A stretch of DNA of 15,342 nt from UBA4744 sp035282865. GTDB lineage: Bacteria > Actinomycetota > Acidimicrobiia > Spongiisociales > UBA4744. Every line of letters begins with the position of its first letter. Positions within the stretch are counted from its first letter, which is position 1. The notes below the pieces were generated by a model that saw only the letters and a program-made list of their open reading frames with translations, was not told where the DNA came from and ran no database searches. The position numbers were made by a program, and so were the translations under genes. The stretch is taken from positions 1 to 15,342 of the forward strand of contig DATEVB010000165.1 of the NCBI GenBank assembly GCA_035282865.1, given 5' to 3'. This document shows positions 6,403-12,981 of the stretch, piece by piece.

Positions 6403-7169
6403 CGTGAAGGACTCCACTCACTGGTCATGTCGTCCGGGGGCTGGCCGCCCGACCTCCGAACTTCGATAGTTGACAGCCAATCACGCTGGGCCACCTCGAC
6501 GAGACCCCATCGGGCCAGTTCGAGCAGTGCCAGGAAGTAGGCGACGACCTCCATCTTACGGGTGGTGTGCGCCACCATATCGTCGAAGTTGGCCTCGACC
6601 ATCTCTTCGATCTTCGATCGGAGGTCGTGAATGGCAGCTTCCACGGAGGGCAGCTCGAGATCGAGGTGGTCGAGATCCGGTTCCCTATTCGGGGCGGCCA
6701 GAACCCGGGCGGCAATAGCAACCAGTCCGAGCGCATCGACCGGGACGGTCACCTCCGGGGGCCGGGGGGAAACCCGTTGGTCCATTCCCACCGACCGGGG
6801 AACGTAACGGCTGGCTTCCTGCAATCGGTGGGTCAAAACGGCCGCAACGTCCTTGAACGTCACACAGGCCAAAAGGCGAGCCAGAAGTCGGTCGCGTTCC
6901 TCCATCAGCTCGAGTTCTTCGTCCATGTCGACGGCCGTGTCTTCGGGAAGGAGATGGCGCGCTTTGAGCTGCAGCAATGTCGAGGCGATCAACAGGAACT
7001 CGCTGGCGATCTCCATATCCAGTTCTCGCATGTCGTCGAGGAATGCGAGGTACTCCGAGACGAGGTCGACGAGGCTCAGCTTGGTGATCTCAACCTGGCG
7101 ACGGGTGATGAGCTGCAGCAGCAGGTCCAGCGGCCCCTCGAAGATGGCAGTTCTTACTTGATAGGTCAT
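6399..7169 (-). CDS. scpA: Segregation and condensation protein A (ScpA)
   Basis: ScpA is the kleisin subunit that bridges the SMC heads in bacterial condensin. The 256-residue product starts MTYQVRTAIFEGPLDLLLQLI, and FEGPLDLLLQLI at 10-21 is the hallmark of the N-terminal domain that binds the SMC neck. An acidic helical region (82-95) and a middle linker with low conservation follow. The C-terminal winged helix, which binds the other SMC head, is recognisable at about 205-236 (KMEVVAYFLALLELARWGLV). The usual length is near 250. A 58-bp gap upstream suggests an internal promoter here. The stop overlaps scpB. The smc gene itself is not in the window. Confidence 0.96.
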   Translation of the reverse strand: MTYQVRTAIFEGPLDLLLQLITRRQVEITKLSLVDLVSEYLAFLDDMRELDMEIASEFLLIASTLLQLKARHLLPEDTAVDMDEELELMEERDRLLARLLACVTFKDVAAVLTHRLQEASRYVPRSVGMDQRVSPRPPEVTVPVDALGLVAIAARVLAAPNREPDLDHLDLELPSVEAAIHDLRSKIEEMVEANFDDMVAHTTRKMEVVAYFLALLELARWGLVEVAQRDWLSTIEVRRSGGQPPDDMTSEWSPSR

Positions 7170-7195
7170 GAACGTCGGTTGGTCGCGGTCGACCT

Positions 7196-7201
7196 ATGGT
7201 A
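7196..7201 (-). promoter_or_regulatory. TACCAT, possible -10 for the scpA operon
   Basis: The only sizeable gap between the HD gene and scpA (7170-7227) holds TACCAT on the minus strand, 26 bases before the scpA ATG. A start site about 7 bases downstream would leave a leader of roughly 20 nt. The best -35 candidate at a 17-bp spacer is TGCGCA, a weak match. Confidence 0.3.
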
Positions 7202-7227
7202 TTGACTGGTGCGGCGGTTGCGCAGCA

Positions 7228-7710
7228 TTATCGATCAGCGCTCCGCAACACGTGCCACTCGTCGACCGGAATCGTGGCCGGTCGCCTTCCATGGTGATGG
7301 CGAGCGAATTCGGTGATTATGATTCCCGATCCAAGACTGGCTAGCTCCTCGGCCCCGAGGGCACCGTGATCCAGGTACCGCCGCCAGCGCCCGCGCACCG
7401 GTAGCCGGAGTTTGGCGAAGAGACTCGCCAAAGATCTTCCGATCACACCCAGCTTCGCATGGCGCTTGCCGACGTCGTGGAGGAGCGCGGCCCGGACCAG
7501 GTCGCCCCTGTCCGGACGTACGGCAACGACCCTCCGCGCAGATTCCAAACCGTGGCGCTGGTCGGCCACCGGTTGTTCCCAGTAGACGGCCGATTCATCC
7601 TCACCTTCCAGCCACGTTCCCACCTCCCGGCGTTCCTCGTCGGTCAACCGGCCGGCCCTTACCGCCTCGAAGAACCTGCCGACCAGATGAGACCAGCTGC
7701 CCAGTTCCAT
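7228..7710 (-). CDS. Small HD-domain phosphohydrolase, substrate unknown
   Basis: A 160-residue protein made almost wholly of an HD metal-dependent phosphohydrolase domain. The expected metal ligands are in order: H53 (RHGLES), H78-D79 (LLHDVGK), then H115 and H138-H140 (ARHHHG), and D159 in the last residues (RSADR). The chain stops one residue after the final ligand, so it has almost no C-terminal extension. The N-terminal 45 residues are helical and acidic. Family members hydrolyse phosphate esters of nucleotides or related compounds, but nothing here fixes the substrate. The ATG at 7710 overlaps the preceding metalloprotease stop as TGATG; an in-frame GTG at 7728 is also possible. The tight coupling suggests co-expression with the membrane protease. 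Confidence 0.85.
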   Translation of the reverse strand: MELGSWSHLVGRFFEAVRAGRLTDEERREVGTWLEGEDESAVYWEQPVADQRHGLESARRVVAVRPDRGDLVRAALLHDVGKRHAKLGVIGRSLASLFAKLRLPVRGRWRRYLDHGALGAEELASLGSGIIITEFARHHHGRRPATIPVDEWHVLRSADR

Positions 7711-8333
7711 CAGCGAAGTCCCATCCACTCCGACACCGTTGAGATCGGTATCGAGAGCCAGCGAGTTGCTCCGGGAACGATGAACAACAGCCCGAAGAGA
7801 ATCAGGAAACCGAAAGGTTCCACCCGTGCGTAAACGGCCCGGCCGCGATCACCCAGAAACAGGGGGACCATGCGGCTGCCATCGAGCGGCGGTATCGGCA
7901 GCAGGTTGAAGACTGCCAGGACGACGTTGATGACGCCGAAAGCCCAAACGAGATCTGCGACGATCCCGGAGGTTGCCGGTAGGAGGACCCGCCCGGCGAT
8001 CAGAGCCAGCCCGAGGTTTGACACCGGACCGGCCAGGGCTGTCAACGCCATACCTTCCGTCGGGCGCGAGAAAGCCCGCGGGTTCACCGGCACCGGCCTG
8101 GCCCACCCGAATACCGGAGCACCACTCAAGGCCAGCATGGCCGGAAGCAATACCGACCCGAACGGATCGATGTGTGGGATCGGGTTGAGGGTGAGGCGCC
8201 CGGCCGTCTCGGCGGTCCGGTCACCCAGACGACGAGCCACCAGACCGTGAGACACCTCATGCAGGATCACCGACACGATCAACAAGGCGATGAAGATGAT
8301 CGGATCGAGAATCCGATTACCGGTGAGCGTCAA
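7710..8333 (-). CDS. Site-2-protease-like zinc metalloprotease (peptidase M50)
   Basis: A 207-residue integral membrane protein of the compact M50 family, lacking PDZ or CBS domains. The zinc motif HEVSH is at 25-29 inside the first membrane helix, and the third-ligand motif NLLPIPPLDG is at 143-152, so the active site looks intact. Hydrophobic segments lie at about 11-25, 59-72, 97-118, 124-146 and 173-188. Such enzymes cut transmembrane helices, typically anti-sigma factors or signal peptide remnants; the target here is unknown. The start is a TTG at 8333, 6 bp after the DksA-like gene, supported by GGAG at 8344-8347 with 10-base spacing. It overlaps the HD gene downstream. Confidence 0.88.
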   Translation of the reverse strand: MTLTGNRILDPIIFIALLIVSVILHEVSHGLVARRLGDRTAETAGRLTLNPIPHIDPFGSVLLPAMLALSGAPVFGWARPVPVNPRAFSRPTEGMALTALAGPVSNLGLALIAGRVLLPATSGIVADLVWAFGVINVVLAVFNLLPIPPLDGSRMVPLFLGDRGRAVYARVEPFGFLILFGLLFIVPGATRWLSIPISTVSEWMGLR

Positions 8334-8339
8334 CGGGAA

Positions 8340-8693
8340 TTATCTCCGTTGGCTCTTGCAGTCGAAACAGAGGATCGAGGCGGGACGCGCCTCGATCCGC
8401 GCCGGAGGAATCTGCCGACCACAGCGGTCGCAGAACCCGTAGGTGCCGTTGTCGAGCTTGACGAAGGCCTGATCAACCGAAACCAGCTGTCCTTTCAGCG
8501 TCTCGATCAATCCCAGCACCTCGGTCCGTTCCGCGGTGGCAGCCCCCGCGTCGGCGAACCCATCGCCGAACTCGAAATCCGACCGCAAATCGCCACTCTC
8601 CGAAGCACCGAGCTCCTCGAGCTGGCGAACCAGCTTCTGGCGCTCTTCCTTCAGGGCTGCACGGGCACCGTCAAAATCCATCGTTGTACTCAC
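8340..8693 (-). CDS. DksA/TraR-family zinc-finger protein
   Basis: A 117-residue protein with an N-terminal coiled coil (about 10-35) and a C-terminal C4 zinc finger: C88, C91, C109 and C112, spaced CxxC-17-CxxC, with the family stretch GRQIPPARIEARPAS between. DksA and relatives bind the RNA polymerase secondary channel and alter promoter response. Actinobacterial members of this size are common and often poorly characterised, so true DksA activity (with ppGpp) is not claimed. The segment DGFADAGAATAERTE (44-58) is typical of the actinobacterial subgroup. The GTG start overlaps the xerD stop as GTGA; an ATG at residue 5 is an alternative start. Confidence 0.9.
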   Translation of the reverse strand: MSTTMDFDGARAALKEERQKLVRQLEELGASESGDLRSDFEFGDGFADAGAATAERTEVLGLIETLKGQLVSVDQAFVKLDNGTYGFCDRCGRQIPPARIEARPASILCFDCKSQRR

Positions 8694-9577
8694 TTGCTCC
8701 GCGGGTGGGACGTGATGTACACCTCGTATAGATGCTGGGGAGATACCCGCGTGTACACCTGTGTGGTGGTGATATTAGCGTGACCGAGCAGTTCTTGGAC
8801 GGTTCTCAGATCGGCACCTCCTTCGACCATGTGGGTGGCCGCCGAATGCCGGAGCACATGGGGAGATACCTTGGCCGTTTCAATGCCGGCTCGCTGGGCC
8901 GCCTTTCGAACGATGCCCCATACACCCTGCCGGGTGAGCCGCCCACCGCGGGCGTTGACGAACACGGCTCCGGCGTCCACCCGGTCGCCCTTCAGCGTCA
9001 TGCGGAGTGGCAGATAGAACCGGATGGCTTCGACGGCAAGACGCCCGACCGGCACCAGCCTCTGCCGGTTCCCTTTCCCGGTCACGATAGCCGTCCGATC
9101 TTCCAGGTCGAGAGCGCTGAGGTCGAGACTGACCGCTTCGGTGACCCGAACCCCGGTGGCGTACATGAACTCGAGTAGCGCCCGGTCCCGCGCGCCGAGC
9201 GGCGTATCGTCGACCAAGCTGGCCAGCAGTCGCTCGATCTCATCGACCGTCAGTGCTTTGGGCAAGGCGGCTCCCAAACGTGGGCTGTCCAGCAGAACGG
9301 TTGGGTCCTCGGCAGCAAGTTGCTCGGCTACCAGGAACCGGTGCAGGCCGCGCATCGCCGCGATTTTTCGGGCGATGCTGGCCGGCTGCAAAGCGGCCGC
9401 ATGGAGTTGGGCAACGTAGGAGACAGTCCGACCGGCCGACGGGTCATTCTCACCGAGGTAAGCGAGATAGTCCCGCAGATCGCGACGGTAGGCGGCCACC
9501 GTATTAGCGGCCAGCCCGCGCTCGGCGCTCAGTGAGGCGAGGAACTCCTCGACCTCGACAGCCAGCGATGAGGTCAT
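8690..9577 (-). CDS. xerD: Tyrosine recombinase XerD
   Basis: XerD pairs with XerC at the dif site to resolve chromosome dimers. The 295-residue product has the N-terminal SAM-like core-binding domain (about 6-90) and a catalytic domain with all active-site residues: R144 (ATGVRVTEA), K168 (TGKGNRQR), H240 and R243 (HVLRHSAATH), H266 (LLGHANITTT) and nucleophile Y275. Length and context (next to ald and pyrG, upstream of scpAB) fit the chromosomal enzyme, not an integrative-element integrase. The ATG start overlaps the ald stop as ATGA, and the xerD stop overlaps the DksA-like gene. No dif-like site was recognised in the window. XerC is the main alternative name. Confidence 0.93.
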   Translation of the reverse strand: MTSSLAVEVEEFLASLSAERGLAANTVAAYRRDLRDYLAYLGENDPSAGRTVSYVAQLHAAALQPASIARKIAAMRGLHRFLVAEQLAAEDPTVLLDSPRLGAALPKALTVDEIERLLASLVDDTPLGARDRALLEFMYATGVRVTEAVSLDLSALDLEDRTAIVTGKGNRQRLVPVGRLAVEAIRFYLPLRMTLKGDRVDAGAVFVNARGGRLTRQGVWGIVRKAAQRAGIETAKVSPHVLRHSAATHMVEGGADLRTVQELLGHANITTTQVYTRVSPQHLYEVYITSHPRSK

Positions 9578-10701
9578 CCTCTAAACGCCGCCAGGGCGGC
9601 AGCCGGCTCCTCGAACGGCAACCCAACGCTCCTGGCTACCGCCTTGTTGACCACCGCGCCGCCGACCACGTTGACACCCGCCAGCAGTTCCGGTCGGTCA
9701 TCCACGGCAGCCTGGACCCCTTGGTCGGCGATGGTGAGCAGATACGGGAGGGTGGCGTTGGTCAACGCGTACGTCGACGTGTGGGGCACCGCCCCCGGAA
9801 TGTTGCCGACCGCGTAGTGGATGACATCGTGGACGACGTACACCGGATTCTCGTGCGTCGTCTCCCGGCTGGTCTCGAAACATCCACCCTGATCGATGGC
9901 AATATCTACCAGGACAGCACCCCGCTTCATGGAGCGGACCATGGTGTCGGTCACGAGCTTCGGTGCGCTTGCCCCGGGAACCAGTACCGCGCCGATCACC
10001 AGATCGGCATCGCGGAGCTGTTCTTCAATTGTCAACTGATTCGAGGTCAAGGTCAGAATGCGGCCGCCGTAGAGAAGGTCGAGGCTGCGCAACTTCGCTA
10101 TGTCGTTGTCGATGGCGATCACCGTTGCCTGCATACCCATGGCTATGAGGGCCGAGTTGGTGCCGGCGATGCCGGCTCCGATGACGACCACCTTGGCCGG
10201 CATGACCCCGGGTACGCCACCCAGCAAGACTCCCCTGCCCCCATGGGCCTTCTCCAGGTAGTAAGCGCCGGCCTGGGTGGCCATGCGCCCGGCGACCTCC
10301 GACATCGGAGCCAGCAGCGGCAAGCTGTGATCCGGCATCTGCACAGTCTCGTAGGCGATACCGACGATGCCACGGGTCAAGAGACCCCGGGCCAGTTGCG
10401 GGTAGGCGGCCAGGTGGAGGTATGTGAACAGCAACTGGCCCGGCCGCAGCTTGGAGGCTTCAACGGCCTGCGGCTCTTTGACTTTCAGGATGAGGTCGGC
10501 GCCGGCAAAGACATCGTCTGCAGTTGGAACGAGTACCGCCCCTTGGGCGCGGTACTCCTCGTCGTGGATCGTCGATCCCTCGCCTGCTTCGGTTTCGATG
10601 ATCACCTCATGACCGTGGTCGACCAGTTCGCGCACACCGACCGGTGTGATCGCCACACGAAACTCGGCTGGTTTGATTTCCTTGGGAACACCGATGATCA
10701 C
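9574..10701 (-). CDS. ald: Alanine dehydrogenase
   Basis: Catalyses reversible NAD-dependent deamination of L-alanine to pyruvate and ammonia. The 375-residue product keeps the known residues at their family positions: R15, K75 (LKVKEP) and H96 (TYLHLA) for substrate and catalysis, the nucleotide-binding GAGIAG at 175-180, D198 for the adenosine ribose, and D270 in VDIAIDQGG. The SEVAGRMATQAGAYYLEK stretch (134-151) is also typical. The GTG start overlaps the Nudix stop (GTGA) and is preceded by a strong AAGGAG at 10710-10715 with 8-base spacing, so it may be translated well on its own. ald next to a Nudix gene and xerD is an arrangement seen in Actinobacteria. Confidence 0.97.
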   Translation of the reverse strand: MIIGVPKEIKPAEFRVAITPVGVRELVDHGHEVIIETEAGEGSTIHDEEYRAQGAVLVPTADDVFAGADLILKVKEPQAVEASKLRPGQLLFTYLHLAAYPQLARGLLTRGIVGIAYETVQMPDHSLPLLAPMSEVAGRMATQAGAYYLEKAHGGRGVLLGGVPGVMPAKVVVIGAGIAGTNSALIAMGMQATVIAIDNDIAKLRSLDLLYGGRILTLTSNQLTIEEQLRDADLVIGAVLVPGASAPKLVTDTMVRSMKRGAVLVDIAIDQGGCFETSRETTHENPVYVVHDVIHYAVGNIPGAVPHTSTYALTNATLPYLLTIADQGVQAAVDDRPELLAGVNVVGGAVVNKAVARSVGLPFEEPAAALAAFRG

Positions 10702-11240
10702 GCCATCCGCTCCTTCTCAAGCGCCAACAGACCGATCAGGGTCTTGGCGTCCCGGATTTCACCGTCTCGAACCCTACGCAATGCTTCGCCGATCGGCATC
10801 CGCACCACCTCGGCTCGCTCCTCCTCGATACCCTGCGGGCGGGATTCCACCGCTTCGAGATCCTCGGCGAGATACAACCAGATGCATTCGTTGGTGAAGC
10901 CGGGCGTGGTGTAAAAGGTCTGGAGGAGGGTGACCCGCTTGGGCCGGTAGCCGACCTCTTCCTCACACTCCCTGATGGCCGTCGTTGCCGGATCCTCGCC
11001 GGGCTTGTCACGTTTCCCGGCCGGGATCTCCAACAACTCCTGATCAACGGCTACCCGGTGTTGGGAAATGAGCACGACGTCACCGTCGATCAGGGGGACG
11101 ACCGCCACAGCCCCGGGGTGACGAATGACTTCGCGCCGGGCCGACCGACCCTCGGACGCGACATAGTGACGGCGGGCAATCTCGAGGAACGATCCTGTGG
11201 CGATGAACCGCTCTCCGAGAAGGCGCAGACCGGCGGTCAC
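10698..11240 (-). CDS. ADP-ribose pyrophosphatase-type Nudix hydrolase
   Basis: A 180-residue Nudix hydrolase, probably cleaving ADP-ribose to AMP and ribose 5-phosphate (NudF type). The Nudix box spans 75-98: G75, E82, and the metal-binding block RECEEEVGY at 90-98. There are six residues between the first Gly and Glu instead of the five of the classical GX5E; this matches my memory of actinobacterial ADP-ribose pyrophosphatases. EIPAGK before the box and the PGFTNECIWLYLA strand after it also fit the ADPRase group. The GTG start overlaps the pyrG stop (GTGA), and the end overlaps ald. A substrate other than ADP-ribose cannot be excluded. Confidence 0.9.
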   Translation of the reverse strand: MTAGLRLLGERFIATGSFLEIARRHYVASEGRSARREVIRHPGAVAVVPLIDGDVVLISQHRVAVDQELLEIPAGKRDKPGEDPATTAIRECEEEVGYRPKRVTLLQTFYTTPGFTNECIWLYLAEDLEAVESRPQGIEEERAEVVRMPIGEALRRVRDGEIRDAKTLIGLLALEKERMA

Positions 11241-12901
11241 CGATTCCGCATCTCGCCGACCGCGGCAGGCTCGACGGCGTGGTCCTCCTCACCGGGGAGG
11301 CCGCTCCGGTGCGCAACGGCCGCGGTCATGAATCCCGCAAATAGCGGATGAGGGTTGTCCGGCCGCGATTTGAACTCCGGGTGAAACTGACTGGCGATGA
11401 AGAACGGATGCGACGGAATTTCAACGATCTCGACCAGATTCTCGTCCGGTGAGGTACCCGACAGGCGCAGGCCGGCCGCTTCGAGGTCTTTCCGGTACCG
11501 GTTGTTCACCTCATACCGATGCCGGTGCCGCTCGTAAATCAACTCTTCTCCGTATAGGCGGCGGGCCAGCGAGCCCTCTTTGAGTTTGGCAGCGTAGATA
11601 CCGAGCCGCATGGTGCCGCCCATATCGGACACATCCTGCTGACTCTCCATGAGGTCGATGACCGCGTGTGGTGTCGTCGGATCGAACTCGGCGCTATGCG
11701 CTCCCACCAGACCCAGCTGCGAGCGGGCAAACTCGATCACTGCACACTGCAATCCCAGGCATAGCCCTAGAAACGGTATCCCGTTCTCCCGGGCGTGTCG
11801 GGCCGCGGCGATCTTTCCCTCGATGCCGCGAATACCGAAGCCGCCGGGCACCACGATCCCGTCGACACCGTGGAGGTGGTCGGCGGCTAACAGCCCGTCC
11901 ATGTCGTCGCTGGGAATCCATCGCAAGTCGAGCTTCACGTCATTGACGAGAGCGCCGTGTCGGAGCGCCTCGACCACCGAAAGGTAGGCGTCCGGAAGAT
12001 CCACATACTTGCCGACCAACCCGATGGTGACCTCGCCGGTCGCCCGCCCGGCCCGCTCGACCATTGCCTCCCAGGCGTCCAGATCCGGGGGTTTGGTTTC
12101 CAGTTCAAGGATCCTGCAGATGACATCGTCCAATCCCCCCCGGTGCAGCATGAGAGGAACAGCGTAAACGTCGGCGACGTCCGTGGCGTTGATCACGGCA
12201 TCGACATCGACATCGCAGAACAGGCTGATCTTGCGAACCGCCGCTTCGTCGACCGGCCGGTCGGACCGGACGACGATCACATCAGGGTGGATGCCACGGC
12301 TCCGCAACTCCGCCACGGAATGTTGGGTCGGCTTGGTCTTCATCTCTTCGCTGGATGCGATGTACGGAACCAGCGTGACGTGAACGTAGGCCGTGTTAGA
12401 GCGGCCGACGTCCTTGCGAATCTGACGGATAGCTTCAAGGAATGGCAGGCTCTCGATGTCGCCCACCGTGCCGCCGACTTCCGTGATGACGACATCCACG
12501 TCGTCGTGCGCGCCGAGTCGCCGAATACGAGCCTTGATCTCGTTCGTGACATGGGGAATGACCTGCACGGTGTCACCCAGATAGTCGCCGCGGCGTTCCT
12601 TTTGGATGACGGTCTGGTACACCGAGCCGGTGGTCACGTTGGAGTCGCGCCGGAGGTGCTCACCGGTGAATCGTTCGTAGTGGCCGAGATCGAGGTCGGT
12701 TTCTCCGCCATCGTCGGTGACGAAGACCTCACCATGCTGGAAAGGGTTCATCGTCCCAGGGTCGACGTTGATGTACGGGTCCAGCTTCTGGTTGACGACT
12801 TTCAATCCCCGGGCTTTGAGGAGTCTGCCGAGAGATGAGGCCGTGATCCCCTTTCCGAGGCTGGAGACCACACCGCCCGTTACGAACACATACTTCGCCA
12901 C
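11237..12901 (-). CDS. pyrG: CTP synthase
   Basis: Makes CTP from UTP, ATP and glutamine, the last step of pyrimidine nucleotide synthesis. The 554-residue product has the N-terminal synthetase domain: KYVFVTGGVVSSLGKG at 3-18 with the P-loop, and QKLDPYINVDPGTMNP around 38-53. The C-terminal class I glutamine amidotransferase domain starts about residue 290, with the oxyanion GGFGIRG (353-359), nucleophile C381 in LGLCLGLQ, and H507 and E509 in QFHPEF. The tail after about 535 is extra and poorly conserved. The GTG at 12901 starts exactly at the conserved MAKYVFVTGG; there is no Shine-Dalgarno, which fits a leaderless transcript from the element at 12910-12915. It is the first gene of a coupled run of seven. 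Confidence 0.98.
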   Translation of the reverse strand: MAKYVFVTGGVVSSLGKGITASSLGRLLKARGLKVVNQKLDPYINVDPGTMNPFQHGEVFVTDDGGETDLDLGHYERFTGEHLRRDSNVTTGSVYQTVIQKERRGDYLGDTVQVIPHVTNEIKARIRRLGAHDDVDVVITEVGGTVGDIESLPFLEAIRQIRKDVGRSNTAYVHVTLVPYIASSEEMKTKPTQHSVAELRSRGIHPDVIVVRSDRPVDEAAVRKISLFCDVDVDAVINATDVADVYAVPLMLHRGGLDDVICRILELETKPPDLDAWEAMVERAGRATGEVTIGLVGKYVDLPDAYLSVVEALRHGALVNDVKLDLRWIPSDDMDGLLAADHLHGVDGIVVPGGFGIRGIEGKIAAARHARENGIPFLGLCLGLQCAVIEFARSQLGLVGAHSAEFDPTTPHAVIDLMESQQDVSDMGGTMRLGIYAAKLKEGSLARRLYGEELIYERHRHRYEVNNRYRKDLEAAGLRLSGTSPDENLVEIVEIPSHPFFIASQFHPEFKSRPDNPHPLFAGFMTAAVAHRSGLPGEEDHAVEPAAVGEMRNR

Positions 12902-12909
12902 GGGAGGTC

Positions 12910-12915
12910 ATGGTA
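12910..12915 (-). promoter_or_regulatory. Extended -10 (TGCTACCAT) upstream of pyrG
   Basis: In the 80-bp recN-pyrG gap (12902-12981) the minus strand carries TACCAT preceded by TGC, an extended -10 pattern. It ends 8 bases before the pyrG GTG, so transcription would start at or within a base or two of the start codon, giving a leaderless mRNA. No clear -35 is present. No terminator hairpin with a T-run was seen after recN, so read-through from recN is also likely. Confidence 0.4.
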
Positions 12916-12981
12916 GCACTCAACCCCGGCTGCGCCCAGCACCCGATTTCGAGGAACTCCCTGAACCCCACGCAGGGCGCT

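Noticed and set aside
5849..6421. Upstream extension of the rluB frame across scpB
   Set aside because: scpB is conserved in another frame; the extension is compositional. The S4 domain begins right after the GTG at 5848.
8690..9577. The tyrosine recombinase as an integrase of a mobile element next to tRNA-Pro
   Set aside because: It lies about 8.5 kb from the tRNA, inside a coupled housekeeping operon. No attachment-site repeat or mobile-element genes are visible, and the sequence fits chromosomal XerD.
9532..10914. Long plus-strand open frame (460 codons) opposite ald and the Nudix gene
   Set aside because: It is antisense to two clearly conserved genes, has no recognisable motif and is rich in Arg, His and Gln, as expected from a high-GC shadow frame.
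10861..10970. Nudix box with GX6E as a possibly defective enzyme
   Set aside because: The metal-binding block RECEEEVG is intact, and as I recall actinobacterial ADP-ribose pyrophosphatases share this spacing.
11957..12838. Plus-strand frame of 293 codons opposite pyrG
   Set aside because: It mirrors the pyrG codon pattern, and no protein family is recognisable.
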